A DNA stretch of 39,873 bases from contig DZBS01000018.1 in the NCBI GenBank assembly GCA_022729995.1, forward strand, positions 1 through 39,873, read 5' to 3'. This DNA comes from Draconibacterium orientale. GTDB taxonomy: Bacteria > Bacteroidota > Bacteroidia > Bacteroidales > JAADGE01. Below the pieces are notes generated by a model, which saw only the letters and a list, made by a program, of their open reading frames with translations, had not been told where the DNA came from and made no database searches. Below are positions 9,218 to 19,296 of the stretch, piece after piece (within the stretch, counting starts at the first letter, position 1; each line of letters starts with the position of its first letter). A program made the position numbers and the translations under genes.

Positions 9218-11926
9218 TTATCTTAAATTTGCCTGAGCTGCAGCTAATCTTGCAATAGGCACTCTGTATGGAGAGCAACTAACATAATCTAAACCTGTTC
9301 TGTGACAAAATTCAACAGAAGAAGGTTCTCCGCCGTGTTCGCCGCAAATTCCCAGTTTAATATTTGGTCTTGTTTGACGGCCTTTTTTAACAGCCATTTC
9401 AACTAATTGTCCAACGCCTTCTTGGTCGAGAACTTCAAAAGGGTCGCTTTTTAAAATTCCTTTTGCAATATAAACGGGCAGGAATTTTCCTGCGTCGTCT
9501 CTTGAATATCCAAAAGTCATTTGAGTAAGGTCGTTTGTTCCGAAAGAGAAGAATTCTGCTGATTCTGCAATTAAATCCGCAGTTAAAGCTGCTCTCGGAA
9601 TTTCAATCATTGTTCCAACCAAATGTTCGATTTTATCGTTTCTTTCAGCAAATATTTTTGCAATTGTATCTCTAACAATTACTTCTTGCATTTTCATTTC
9701 GGCTAATGTTCCTGTTAAAGGAATCATAATTTCCGGAATTGCTTTAATACCTCGCTTTTTGAGATTTAATGCAGCCTCAATAATAGCACGAGTTTGCATT
9801 TCTGTAATTTCGGGATATGTGTTTCCCAAACGACAACCTCTATGACCCAACATTGGATTTACTTCCGATAAATCTTCAACTTTTTGTTTGATAATAGAAA
9901 CATCAACTTTCATAATATCAGCCATTTCTTTTTGTCCTTTATCATCATGAGGAACAAATTCATGCAAAGGCGGATCAAGTAAACGAACAGTTACCGGTAA
10001 GTCTTTCATTGCTTCAAAAATACCTTCAAAATCGGTTCTTTGCATAGGCAATAATTTTTCAAGAGCTTTTCTTCTTTCAGTTTCATTTTCGGCAAGAATC
10101 ATTTCACGCATTGCAACAATTTTTTCGCCTTCAAAAAACATGTGTTCTGTTCTGCAAAGACCAATTCCTTTTGCTCCGAATTCGCGAGCAACTTTTGCAT
10201 CGTGAGGTGTATCGGCGTTTGTGCGAACATACATTCTTGTATATTTATCGGCAAGTTCCATAATTTTACCAAAGTCGCCGCTTAATTCAGGATCTATTGT
10301 AGCAATTTTTCCGTCGTAAACTTCACCTGTAGAACCGTTTAACGAAATCCAGTCGCCTTCTTTATATAATTTCCCGCCGGTTTCCATTGTGCGAGCTTTG
10401 TAATTAATTTTTATTGAGCCTGCACCCGAAACGCAACATTTTCCCATTCCTCTTGCAACAACAGCTGCGTGAGATGTCATACCTCCGCGAGCGGTTAAAA
10501 TACCGTTTGCAATATTCATTCCTTCCAAATCTTCCGGAGAAGTTTCTATTCTGGCTAAAATTGAGTTTGGATATTTAGCGGCTTCGTCGGCAAAGAAAAC
10601 GATTTGACCTGTTGCAGCTCCCGGAGAAGCGGGTAAACCTTTAGCTTTTACTGAAGCATTTGCAACAGCCGATTTTTCAAAAATAGGGTGAAGTAATTCA
10701 TCTAATTTTTCGGGAGATTGTCTAAAAATAGCAGTTTTTTCGTCAATCATTCCTTCATTAAGCATATCAATTGCAATTTTAACCATTGCAGCACCTGTTC
10801 GTTTACCGTTTCGAGTTTGAAGCATCCAAAGTTTTCCTTCTTGAATTGTAAATTCAATATCTTGCATGTCTTTGTAATGTTTCTCAAGATTATTTTGAAT
10901 TTCGTTCAATTCTTTATATTGTGAAGGCATTCTTTCTTCTAATGAAGGATATTTATTTTTTCGTTCTTCTTCGGTAACTTGAGCTAAAATAGCCCAACGT
11001 AAAGAGCCTTCTTTTGTTATTTGTTGCGGAGTTCGAGTTCCTGCAACAACGTCTTCACCTTGAGCATCAATTAAATATTCACCGTTGAAAAGATTTTCGC
11101 CTGTTCCTGCATCTCTTGTAAAAGCAACTCCTGTAGCAGAATCTTGTCCCATATTTCCAAAAACCATTGCTTGAACATTTACAGCAGTTCCCCAATCTCC
11201 GGGAATTTTATTCATTTTTCTGTAGTAGATTGCTCTGTCGGTGTTCCAACTGTCGAAAACCGCCATAACAGCACCCCAAAGTTGATCCCAAGGGTTTGTA
11301 GGAAAATCGTGTCCGGTTTGTTTTTTTACGGCTGCTTTGAATTTTGTAACTAATTCTTTTAAATCTTCAACAGTAAAATCTGTGTCGTTTTCAACTCCGC
11401 GAGATTCTTTAAGTTCTTCCATAATTTCTTCAAACGGGTCGATGTCTTCTTTTGATTCTGGTTTCATTCCCAAAACAACGTCGCCGTACATTTGAACAAA
11501 TCTTCGGTATGAATCCCAAGCAAATCTTTCGTTACCGGTTTTTTTAGCTATTCCTACAACTGCATCGTCGTTTAATCCGAGATTAAGAACAGTATCCATC
11601 ATTCCGGGCATTGAAACTCTTGCTCCCGAGCGAACAGAAAGCAAACAAGGATTTTCGGAAGAACCGAAACTTGTGCCCATAATTTTTTCAACATATTTTA
11701 CGGCTGCTTCAACTTCCAATTTTAAAAACTCAACAGCTTTGTCTTTTCCAAGTTCATTATATTCGGTACAAACTTCGGTTGTAATTGTAAATCCGGGAGG
11801 AACAGGAACTCCTACAAGGTTCATTTCTGCAAGGTTTGCTCCTTTTCCGCCTAATAAATTTTTCATTTCTGCTTTACCTTCAGCTTGCTTATTACCAAAA
11901 GTATAAACTCTTTTCTTGTTAATCAT
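9218..11926 (-). CDS. ppdK: pyruvate, phosphate dikinase
   Basis: Full-length about 902 aa; phospho-His motif GGMTSHAAVVARGMGK, N-terminal GGKGANLAEM, C-terminal GICGEHGGEP. Confidence 0.97.
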   Translation of the reverse strand: MINKKRVYTFGNKQAEGKAEMKNLLGGKGANLAEMNLVGVPVPPGFTITTEVCTEYNELGKDKAVEFLKLEVEAAVKYVEKIMGTSFGSSENPCLLSVRSGARVSMPGMMDTVLNLGLNDDAVVGIAKKTGNERFAWDSYRRFVQMYGDVVLGMKPESKEDIDPFEEIMEELKESRGVENDTDFTVEDLKELVTKFKAAVKKQTGHDFPTNPWDQLWGAVMAVFDSWNTDRAIYYRKMNKIPGDWGTAVNVQAMVFGNMGQDSATGVAFTRDAGTGENLFNGEYLIDAQGEDVVAGTRTPQQITKEGSLRWAILAQVTEEERKNKYPSLEERMPSQYKELNEIQNNLEKHYKDMQDIEFTIQEGKLWMLQTRNGKRTGAAMVKIAIDMLNEGMIDEKTAIFRQSPEKLDELLHPIFEKSAVANASVKAKGLPASPGAATGQIVFFADEAAKYPNSILARIETSPEDLEGMNIANGILTARGGMTSHAAVVARGMGKCCVSGAGSIKINYKARTMETGGKLYKEGDWISLNGSTGEVYDGKIATIDPELSGDFGKIMELADKYTRMYVRTNADTPHDAKVAREFGAKGIGLCRTEHMFFEGEKIVAMREMILAENETERRKALEKLLPMQRTDFEGIFEAMKDLPVTVRLLDPPLHEFVPHDDKGQKEMADIMKVDVSIIKQKVEDLSEVNPMLGHRGCRLGNTYPEITEMQTRAIIEAALNLKKRGIKAIPEIMIPLTGTLAEMKMQEVIVRDTIAKIFAERNDKIEHLVGTMIEIPRAALTADLIAESAEFFSFGTNDLTQMTFGYSRDDAGKFLPVYIAKGILKSDPFEVLDQEGVGQLVEMAVKKGRQTRPNIKLGICGEHGGEPSSVEFCHRTGLDYVSCSPYRVPIARLAAAQANLR

Positions 11927-12045
11927 TTTATATTATTTTTAATAAAAAAAAAACTTCCTTTAAGTTCGGTAAAAATATAAAAAAAAGCAATATTAAAAAT
12001 TTTTTGAAAAACTATTTTTAATAATTTTTTTCAATTTTGTTTTTA

Positions 12046-12053
12046 TAACTTTG
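12046..12053 (+). promoter_or_regulatory. candidate -7 element TAACTTTG upstream of first duplicated gene
   Basis: Exact TAnnTTTG, conserved in the duplicated upstream region at 12770. Confidence 0.5.
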
Positions 12054-12088
12054 TGTATTAAATTAATTTTTACTAAAAACTATTTTAT

Positions 12089-12691
12089 ATGAAAAAAATT
12101 ATTTTTCTTTTATTAACAGCAGTATTATTTACTGTTTTGAGTGGAAACGGAAGAAAAGAGGGAAGATATAAAATAGAAGCTGCTCTAATCGAATATGAAT
12201 TAGATATGATGGGAATGAAAGCCAAATCTTTTTTATATTTTAAAGATTACGGAAAACATCAGTGTATTGAAACTTCTATGGAAATGATGGGTCTTAAATT
12301 GGTAAACAGAACTTTGGAAATAGCCGGTTATACATATACTTTAAATATGAATGAAAAAACCGGAACAAAAATTAAAACTGTTGTTAACGAAGAAGAAATA
12401 GATCCTAATAATATGGATTTTGAAAATATGAGCGATGAAATAAAAACAAAATATAAAATTGTTGAGAAAGGAAATCAAGATTTTGCCGGAAAAAATTGTA
12501 AAGTTTTCGGAATGACAATTGAAGGACAAGATGCTTCATTTTTTGTTTGGAATAATATTCCTTTAAAATATGAAATGTCTCAAAACAATATGAGAATGAT
12601 TATGAAAGCTGTAAGAATTGAAGAAAATCCAAGTTTTCCTGCAGGTATTTTTGAAATTCCCGTTGATTTTAAAATAGAAGAAATCAATTAA
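12089..12691 (+). CDS. secreted protein, tandem paralog 1 (no lipobox)
   Basis: Signal-like N-terminus MKKIIFLLLTAVLFTVLSGNG; mature region highly similar to 12814..13491. Confidence 0.75.
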   Translation: MKKIIFLLLTAVLFTVLSGNGRKEGRYKIEAALIEYELDMMGMKAKSFLYFKDYGKHQCIETSMEMMGLKLVNRTLEIAGYTYTLNMNEKTGTKIKTVVNEEEIDPNNMDFENMSDEIKTKYKIVEKGNQDFAGKNCKVFGMTIEGQDASFFVWNNIPLKYEMSQNNMRMIMKAVRIEENPSFPAGIFEIPVDFKIEEIN

Positions 12692-12769
12692 TATTTTTCT
12701 AAAACAAAAAAACAATTTTAAAAATTTTTAAAAAGCTATTTTTTATATTTTTTTTCGTTTTTGTTTTTA

Positions 12770-12777
12770 TAACTTTG
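12770..12777 (+). promoter_or_regulatory. candidate -7 element TAACTTTG upstream of second duplicated gene
   Basis: Exact TAnnTTTG in the duplicated upstream context TTTTTGTTTTTATAACTTTGTxTA. Confidence 0.5.
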
Positions 12778-12813
12778 TATACTAAATTAATTATTTATCT
12801 AAACTATTTTTCT

Positions 12814-13491
12814 ATGAAAAAAATTATTTTTCTTTTATTAGCCGCAGTATTATTTACTTTTTCGTGTAAAGACGGTGGAAAAGACTCAAAAAATGAAAAT
12901 GACAGTTCGGTTACTGTTAACGGCGAATCCAACGAAAAAGGCGACGCAGTAAAATCGGAAGGCCGATATAAATTAAAAGCTGCTTTAATTGAATATGAAA
13001 TAGATATGATGGGAATAAAAGCCAAATCTACTTTATATTTTAAAGACTACGGAAAATTTCAATGTGTTGAAGCTTCAATGGAAATGATGGGCGTTAGCTC
13101 TGTTAACAGAACTTTGGAAATTGACGGTTATACTTATACATTAAACATGGATCAAAAAACCGGCTCAAAGATTAAATCTGTTGTTAACAAAGAAGATATG
13201 GACCCTAACGAAATGGATTTTGACAATTTGAGTGATGAAATTAAAACAAAATATAAAATTGTTGAGAAAGGAAATCAAGAAGTTGCCGGAAAAAATTGTA
13301 AAGTGTTTGGAATGACAATTGAAGGACAAGAGGCTACTTTTTATGTTTGGAATAATATTCCGGTAAAGTATGAGATGAACCAAAATAATATGACAATGAT
13401 AATGAAAGCTATAAGAATTGAAGAAAATCCAAGTTTCCCCGCCGGTATTTTCGAAGTTCCCAAAGGTTTTACTATTGAAGAAATAAAATAA
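12814..13491 (+). CDS. putative lipoprotein, tandem paralog 2
   Basis: Start at internal Met: MKKIIFLLLAAVLFTFSCKDGG with lipobox Cys, low-complexity linker, then the same mature domain as paralog 1. Confidence 0.8.
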   Translation: MKKIIFLLLAAVLFTFSCKDGGKDSKNENDSSVTVNGESNEKGDAVKSEGRYKLKAALIEYEIDMMGIKAKSTLYFKDYGKFQCVEASMEMMGVSSVNRTLEIDGYTYTLNMDQKTGSKIKSVVNKEDMDPNEMDFDNLSDEIKTKYKIVEKGNQEVAGKNCKVFGMTIEGQEATFYVWNNIPVKYEMNQNNMTMIMKAIRIEENPSFPAGIFEVPKGFTIEEIK

Positions 13492-13525
13492 TTTTTTAAA
13501 ATCTACAATAAAATAATACTCCGAA

Positions 13526-14656
13526 ATGACAGCTTTTATTACAATAAGCATTATTTTCGGAGTATTTTATTTTATAATGATTTCTTCATTTATATTCGGA
13601 ATATTCTTTCCAAAAAAAAATCTGCCGTATAATCACAATCAATTTTCAGAAAAATCGGTGTTTATTTCTGTAATAATTCCTTTTAAAAACGAAGAGAAAA
13701 ATCTTGTAGATTTAATTTCCGGACTTAAAACCCAATCTCTTTCTTCGGATTTATTTGAAGTAATTTTTGTAAACGATTTTTCCGATGATTCTTCGGCTAA
13801 AATTCTCGCAAATCTAATTTTAGGAATAGAAAATTTCAAAATTATTAATTCAAAATACCGAACCGGAAAGAAAAATGCCGTAGGTGAAGGAATAGAAAAT
13901 TCAAAAGGAAATTTAATTGTAACAACAGATGCCGATTGTGAGCACGGAAAAATATGGTTGGAGAAAATCTATAATTTTTATATTGATTTTAAACCAAAAA
14001 TGATTATAGGTCCGGTAAAATTGACAGGCGAAACATTGTTTGAAAAATTTCAATCTCTTGAATATATGAGTTTATCGGCTTCAACCGAAGGTGCTGCAAA
14101 TATAAAACAAGCTTTTATGTGCAGTGCCGCAAACTTAGCTTTTGAAAAGGTAATTTATAATGAATGTAATAATTTATATAAAGAAAAATATGAATCGGGA
14201 GATGATGTTTTTCTTCTTCATAAAATAAAAAAAAAATATAGAAACGACATATTATTTTTAAATTCAAAAGATGCAATTGTTTATACAAAAGCTGAAAAAA
14301 AACTCAAAGGTTTTATAAATCAACGAAAAAGATGGGCAAGTAAAGCAAAAGGCTACAAAGATTCTGATGCTGTAATAATTTCGTTAATTGTAGCTATTTT
14401 TAATATCAATATAATTTTATTTGCAATTTTAACGGCAATTCATACATCATTTTTGTTTACATTCACTATAGTTTTTTTATTGAAAATAATTCCGGATTTT
14501 ATTATTCTTAATAAAAAATCAAAATTTTATAACTCGGGTAAATTGATGAAATTATTTTTACCGTTTTCAATTATTTACCCGTTTTATATATCTTCAATTT
14601 CAATTTTATCAATTTTTTCAAACAAACTAAATTGGAAATCGAAAAAGAATAAATAG
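13526..14656 (+). CDS. glycosyltransferase family 2 membrane protein
   Basis: N-terminal TM, ISVIIPFKNEEKNLVDLI, TTDADCEHG (DxD), QRKRWASKAKGY (Q/RxxRW), C-terminal TM helices. Confidence 0.9.
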   Translation: MTAFITISIIFGVFYFIMISSFIFGIFFPKKNLPYNHNQFSEKSVFISVIIPFKNEEKNLVDLISGLKTQSLSSDLFEVIFVNDFSDDSSAKILANLILGIENFKIINSKYRTGKKNAVGEGIENSKGNLIVTTDADCEHGKIWLEKIYNFYIDFKPKMIIGPVKLTGETLFEKFQSLEYMSLSASTEGAANIKQAFMCSAANLAFEKVIYNECNNLYKEKYESGDDVFLLHKIKKKYRNDILFLNSKDAIVYTKAEKKLKGFINQRKRWASKAKGYKDSDAVIISLIVAIFNINIILFAILTAIHTSFLFTFTIVFLLKIIPDFIILNKKSKFYNSGKLMKLFLPFSIIYPFYISSISILSIFSNKLNWKSKKNK

Positions 14657-14660
14657 AATT

Positions 14661-16097
14661 TTATTTCGAGATAATAATTTTTCCAAAGTAAATTTTATTG
14701 TCTGCTAAAACTTTAAGAATATAAATTCCGTTGTTTAAGTTTTTCAAATCAATACTTGTAACATTCTCATTACTAAACTGATTAAATATTTCTTTCCCTG
14801 AAAAATCAATAACTGAAATCATTTTATTGCCACTCAGTTTAAGAGTAAAATCTCCGGAAGAAGGATTTGGAAAAACATTAATTTCATTATTAACAATATT
14901 TTTTATCGCAACATTTTCGGTAACATTAACTGTCCATTCTTGCGAAAGCGGTAAAGTTTCGTGAGAAACAGTATAAACGACTGTTCCGGAAGAAAAATCT
15001 ACAGTTTGAGCAGATTCCGGTGAAATTTTAAAACCTGAATAAATAGTAATTATCGGTTTCAAAATAGATAAATCTGTTCCTTCATTTACAGATATATCAA
15101 CAGCATACAGCGGACTTCCTGTTATAACAGCATCTCCGATTTGCGATGTTAATACAAAAGATAAAATATCGGGAGTTGCATTTAGAACATTTACAGCCCA
15201 AGTTTTAGAAATCTTTCTTTTTTCATTAGTAACAGTGTAATTAACAGGTCCTGAACTAAAATCGACAGTTACGCCTGAGGCCGGAGAAATTGTATATCCT
15301 GCGGGAATAAGAATTTGAGGAGTTAAAGCGTTCAATTCGGTTTCGGCAGGCATAATAATTTCAATTTTAAAATCCGGAAAATTAACAATTTCTGTTTCAA
15401 TAATTTGAGTAGGAATATTGAACGATAAAATTTCCGGATCCGGATCCAAATATTCACCGTATACATTTGTAATCATCATCATATCCGGAAATAAAATTTC
15501 CGTAACATTAATTGGATTATCAACTCCGCAAAATGGTGCACGAATATATGTATTGTCTGTTTGTCCGACATTATTTGCACCAATGAAAAAAATATTTCCT
15601 TCGAGCGAATAATCCGGAACATAAACTTCTATTACCAATATTCTCCCTTTCGGAATAGTGATTTGTTGGGAAAGAGGAAAATTAATAACTTGTCCGGAAT
15701 ATTCATCAAGAATATTTACGGGCAATGTTCCGAGAAGAGTCAAACTGTCGAGTATAATTGACGATTCATACACACTCATTGTATAAAACTTCAATGAAAT
15801 ACTTTGAGAATTACCAACGGCTGCATCAGCTAAACCAATTCCTATATCGACACTTTGTACAACCCAATCGGAGTTTATATTGAAATAATTAAAAAGATCA
15901 AAAGCTCGATAATATGAATTTTCATAAGTTGCATGTGTAGTTGTAACATTGCATGCAAGTGCGTGAGAATTATCAATAATTTGACTTACAGAATGAGTAA
16001 TCATAAAACTTTTGGTTTGATTTTTTATTTCAAACTGAGCAAATAAATAATATCCTGTAAAAAGATGAAAAATTAATAAAATAAATAACTTTTTCAT
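14661..16097 (-). CDS. secreted protein with Ig-like/DUF5018-type repeats and T9SS type A sorting domain
   Basis: Signal peptide; two repeats (...ISPASGVTVDFSSGPVNYTVTNEKRKISKTWAVNV / ...ISPESAQTVDFSSGTVVYTVSHETLPLSQEWTVNV); C-terminal INVFPNPSSGDFTLKLSG...NLNNGIYILKVLADNKIYFGKIIISK. Confidence 0.88.
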   Translation of the reverse strand: MKKLFILLIFHLFTGYYLFAQFEIKNQTKSFMITHSVSQIIDNSHALACNVTTTHATYENSYYRAFDLFNYFNINSDWVVQSVDIGIGLADAAVGNSQSISLKFYTMSVYESSIILDSLTLLGTLPVNILDEYSGQVINFPLSQQITIPKGRILVIEVYVPDYSLEGNIFFIGANNVGQTDNTYIRAPFCGVDNPINVTEILFPDMMMITNVYGEYLDPDPEILSFNIPTQIIETEIVNFPDFKIEIIMPAETELNALTPQILIPAGYTISPASGVTVDFSSGPVNYTVTNEKRKISKTWAVNVLNATPDILSFVLTSQIGDAVITGSPLYAVDISVNEGTDLSILKPIITIYSGFKISPESAQTVDFSSGTVVYTVSHETLPLSQEWTVNVTENVAIKNIVNNEINVFPNPSSGDFTLKLSGNKMISVIDFSGKEIFNQFSNENVTSIDLKNLNNGIYILKVLADNKIYFGKIIISK

Positions 16098-16130
16098 TTT
16101 TGAAAGATTTGAAATATTTTGTAAAAATAA

Positions 16131-16160
16131 AAAAAGAGGGCTTAAATCAGTCCTCTTTTT
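16131..16160 (-). terminator. intrinsic terminator of the ribosomal superoperon
   Basis: AAAAAGAGGG-CTTAAATCAG-TCCTCTTTTT hairpin immediately downstream of rplQ; T-rich tract on the minus strand. Confidence 0.85.
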
Positions 16161-16183
16161 ACTTTAATAATAAAAAATATTTA

Positions 16184-16723
16184 TTATTTATTATCTTCTG
16201 TGTTTTCGTTTTGAACTTCATCGTTCGATTTTTCAACTGATTTTTCTTTAGCAACAGTTTTTGTTTCTTTTTCAATAGTTTCAGTTGTAGTTTCGGAAGC
16301 TTTTTTGGTTGTTCTTCTTGTTCTTTTTTTCTTAACGTTTTTAGCGTCGTCTGAAATATAAGTATCGTTATAATCAACCAATTCGATAATACACATATCA
16401 GCATTATCACCTAATCTGTTTCCTGTTTTTAAAATTCTTGTGTATCCTCCAGGTCTGTCGGCAATTTTTTTGGAAACGTCTCTGAATAATTCAGTAACAG
16501 CATCTTTGCTTTGCAAAATGCTAAAAACTATTCTTCTTGAATGAGTTGAATCTTCTTTAGCTTTGTTAAGAATAGGTTCAACATACATTCTTAAAGCTTT
16601 TGCTTTTTGAAGCGTAGTTGAAATTCTTTTATGTTCTATTAAAGAAATAGCCATATTAGCCAACATTGCTTTTCTGTGAGAGCTTGTTCTCCCTAAATGA
16701 TTAATTTTTTTATTGTGTCTCAT
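16184..16723 (-). CDS. rplQ: 50S ribosomal protein L17 with charged C-terminal extension
   Basis: [53 protein letters not shown]. Confidence 0.97.
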   Translation of the reverse strand: MRHNKKINHLGRTSSHRKAMLANMAISLIEHKRISTTLQKAKALRMYVEPILNKAKEDSTHSRRIVFSILQSKDAVTELFRDVSKKIADRPGGYTRILKTGNRLGDNADMCIIELVDYNDTYISDDAKNVKKKRTRRTTKKASETTTETIEKETKTVAKEKSVEKSNDEVQNENTEDNK

Positions 16724-16729
16724 TTTCTG

Positions 16730-17722
16730 TTATTCCTTATCTAATTTATATTTAGAAACGTCCATTCCAAAAGAAAGTCCTCTGTCAATCAATAAGTCTT
16801 CAATTTCGTTTAAAGATTTTTTACCGAAATTTCTGAATTTCAACAAATCATTTCTGTTGTAGATAACTAACTCTCCGAGAGTGTCAACATCAGCAGCTTT
16901 TAAACAATTTAGTGCTCTAACGGATAAATCCATATCAACTAATTTAGTTTTGAGCAATTGTCTCATGTGCAATATTTCTTCATCAAATTCGTCGTTTTCT
17001 TTTTTATCGTCGGAATCTAAAGTGATTTTTTCATCTGAAAATAAAACGAAATGGTGAATTAATATTTTAGCAGCTTCTTTAAGTGCTTCTTTTGGGTAAA
17101 TAGAACCGTCTGTTTGTAGATCTAAAATAAGTTTTTCATAATCGGTTTTTTGACCGACACGATAATTTTCTACTTTATATTTTACATTTTTAATAGGTGT
17201 AAAAATGGAATCTACTGCAATTACCCCGATTTTTTCGCTTACATTAAGCTGTTCTTCTGCAGGTAAATATCCTCTTCCTTTTTCGATTGTAATTTCCATT
17301 TGGAATTTTACATCGCTTTCCATTTTACAAATTGATAATTCCGGGTTTAACACCTGAAATGCAGTCATTGAGTTGTTGATGTCTCCGGCAAGAAATTCAT
17401 TTTTGCCGTTTAAAGTAACAAGAACTCTTTCTTCTTGAATTTCTGGAACAATATTTTTAAATCTAATTTGTTTAAGATTTAAGATTATTGACGGAATATC
17501 TTCAATAACACCGGGTATTGTAGAAAATTCATGGTCAACTCCGTCGACATGAATAGATGTTATGGCAAATCCTTCCAAAGAAGATAATAAAATTCTTCGT
17601 AAAGCATTACCAACCGTTATCCCGTATCCCGGTTCGAGGGGACGAAATTCAAACTGACCGGAAAAATCGTCAGATTTAATCATTATAACTTTATCCGGCT
17701 TTTGGAAATCTAAAATTGCCAT
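16730..17722 (-). CDS. rpoA: RNA polymerase alpha subunit
   Basis: [28 protein letters not shown]; alpha-[18 protein letters not shown]. Confidence 0.98.
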   Translation of the reverse strand: MAILDFQKPDKVIMIKSDDFSGQFEFRPLEPGYGITVGNALRRILLSSLEGFAITSIHVDGVDHEFSTIPGVIEDIPSIILNLKQIRFKNIVPEIQEERVLVTLNGKNEFLAGDINNSMTAFQVLNPELSICKMESDVKFQMEITIEKGRGYLPAEEQLNVSEKIGVIAVDSIFTPIKNVKYKVENYRVGQKTDYEKLILDLQTDGSIYPKEALKEAAKILIHHFVLFSDEKITLDSDDKKENDEFDEEILHMRQLLKTKLVDMDLSVRALNCLKAADVDTLGELVIYNRNDLLKFRNFGKKSLNEIEDLLIDRGLSFGMDVSKYKLDKE

Positions 17723-17740
17723 AAATATTTTCTTTATTTA

Positions 17741-18349
17741 TTATTTAGAGTATAGTTCAACTATAAGTTGTTCTTTAATATTTTCGGGTATTTCGTCTCT
17801 TTCCGGAACATTTAAAAATTTACCGGTCATAAGATTATTGTCCCATTCTAACCATGAGTATCTTGTATAAGATGAAGTGCCTAAAGAATCAGTAATAACC
17901 TCTAAAGATTTAGATTTTTCTCTAACACTGATAATGTCGCCGGGTTTTAACAAGTATGAAGGTATATTCACACCGCTTCCGTTAACATTTATGTGTCCGT
18001 GAGATACTAATTGACGTGCTTGAGATCTTGATGATGCAACTCCTAATCTGAAAACAACATTGTCTAATCTTGATTCCAAAAATTTTAAGAAAAGCTCACC
18101 TGTAATACCTTTGGTTCTAACTGCTTTTTGGAAAAGATTGTAAAATTGTTTTTCCAAAAGTCCGTAAGTATATTTTGTCTTTTGTTTTTCTTTAAGTTGT
18201 GTACCGTACTCCGAAACTTTTCTTCTTCTTTTGCTTGGACCATGTTGTCCCGGAGGGTAATTTTTTTTCTCGTATGCTTTATCTGCTCCAAAAATAGGAG
18301 AACCGAATTTTCTTGCAATTTTGGTTTTTGGACCTCTATATCTTGCCAT
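17741..18349 (-). CDS. rpsD: 30S ribosomal protein S4
   Basis: [16 protein letters not shown]...[27 protein letters not shown]. Confidence 0.98.
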   Translation of the reverse strand: MARYRGPKTKIARKFGSPIFGADKAYEKKNYPPGQHGPSKRRRKVSEYGTQLKEKQKTKYTYGLLEKQFYNLFQKAVRTKGITGELFLKFLESRLDNVVFRLGVASSRSQARQLVSHGHINVNGSGVNIPSYLLKPGDIISVREKSKSLEVITDSLGTSSYTRYSWLEWDNNLMTGKFLNVPERDEIPENIKEQLIVELYSK

Positions 18350-18381
18350 TTATACTTTTATTTAAATATATTTTCAATTAA

Positions 18382-18777
18382 TTAAACTCTTCTTCTTTTT
18401 GGCGGTCTACAACCGTTATGAGGTAACGGAGTAACGTCAATAATTTCGGTAACCATAATTCCGGTTGTGTGAATTGCTCTAATTGCAGCTTCTCTTCCGT
18501 TTCCGGGTCCTTTCACATATACCTTTACTTTTCTTAAACCTAAATCGTATGCTTCTTTAGAACATTCCGATGCTGCGGTTTGAGCTGCATAAGGAGTATT
18601 TTTTTTGGATCCTCTGAATCCCATTTTTCCTGCTGATGACCAAGATATTACTTGTCCTGTGCCATTTGACAGTGAAATAATTATGTTGTTAAATGAAGAA
18701 TGTATGTGTGCTTGACCTTGTGCGTCAACAATTACTTTTTTCTTCTTTAATGCTTTAATCTTTTTTTTCTTTGCCAT
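18382..18777 (-). CDS. rpsK: 30S ribosomal protein S11
   Basis: [44 protein letters not shown]...[13 protein letters not shown]. Confidence 0.98.
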   Translation of the reverse strand: MAKKKKIKALKKKKVIVDAQGQAHIHSSFNNIIISLSNGTGQVISWSSAGKMGFRGSKKNTPYAAQTAASECSKEAYDLGLRKVKVYVKGPGNGREAAIRAIHTTGIMVTEIIDVTPLPHNGCRPPKRRRV

Positions 18778-18801
18778 GATAATACAATTACAATATTGGT
18801 G

Positions 18802-19152
18802 TTAGTTGACTCTTCTACTTTTTCTGGTTTTAGCATTATTCTTTGTATGCTGACCTCTAACCGGTAATCCCATTCTGTGACGAATTCCTCTGTAACATCC
18901 TATCTCTCTCAACCGTTTTATATTCATTTGTTTTTCGGTTCTGAGTTCTCCCTCGATTTTGTATCCTTCAACGATAATATTTCTGATATTACCTTGTTGG
19001 TCGTCAGTCCAATCTTTAACTCTTGTATTTCTATCAACAGCAGCTTTATCCAAAATCACTTGCGCAGTGGTTTTTCCAATGCCGTGAATGTATGTTAATG
19101 CTATTTCTCCTCGCTTATTATCCGGTATATCAACACCTGCAATTCTAGCCAT
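18802..19152 (-). CDS. rpsM: 30S ribosomal protein S13
   Basis: [34 protein letters not shown]...[25 protein letters not shown]. Confidence 0.98.
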   Translation of the reverse strand: MARIAGVDIPDNKRGEIALTYIHGIGKTTAQVILDKAAVDRNTRVKDWTDDQQGNIRNIIVEGYKIEGELRTEKQMNIKRLREIGCYRGIRHRMGLPVRGQHTKNNAKTRKSRRVN

Positions 19153-19175
19153 AATTTTTTTGATTATTAAATTTT

Positions 19176-19292
19176 TTAACCTTGTCTTTGTTTAAATTTC
19201 GGGTTTTTCTTATTTATAACGTATATTCTCCCTTTCCTTTTGACTATTTTACAGTCAGCAGTTCTCTTTTTTACCGATGCTCTAACTTTCAT
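19176..19292 (-). CDS. rpmJ: 50S ribosomal protein L36 (38 aa; absent from the ORF track)
   Basis: Manual translation of the reverse strand: [38 protein letters not shown]. Confidence 0.96.
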   Translation of the reverse strand: MKVRASVKKRTADCKIVKRKGRIYVINKKNPKFKQRQG

Positions 19293-19296
19293 TTCA

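Noticed and set aside
13165-13551. 128-aa minus-strand ORF over the second tandem paralog
   Set aside because: Antisense of a supported CDS; a similar antisense ORF (12341..12529) over the first paralog simply mirrors the duplication.
16159-16410. 83-aa ORF in an alternative frame over the rplQ 3' end
   Set aside because: Out-of-frame reading of the low-complexity K/E-rich L17 tail.
18128-18385. Plus-strand hydrophobic ORFs inside the ribosomal operon (also 19182..19385, 25814..26086, 26800..27132, 27145..27405)
   Set aside because: Antisense of Lys/Arg-rich ribosomal genes produces Phe/Leu/Ser-rich pseudo-membrane ORFs; no initiation context.
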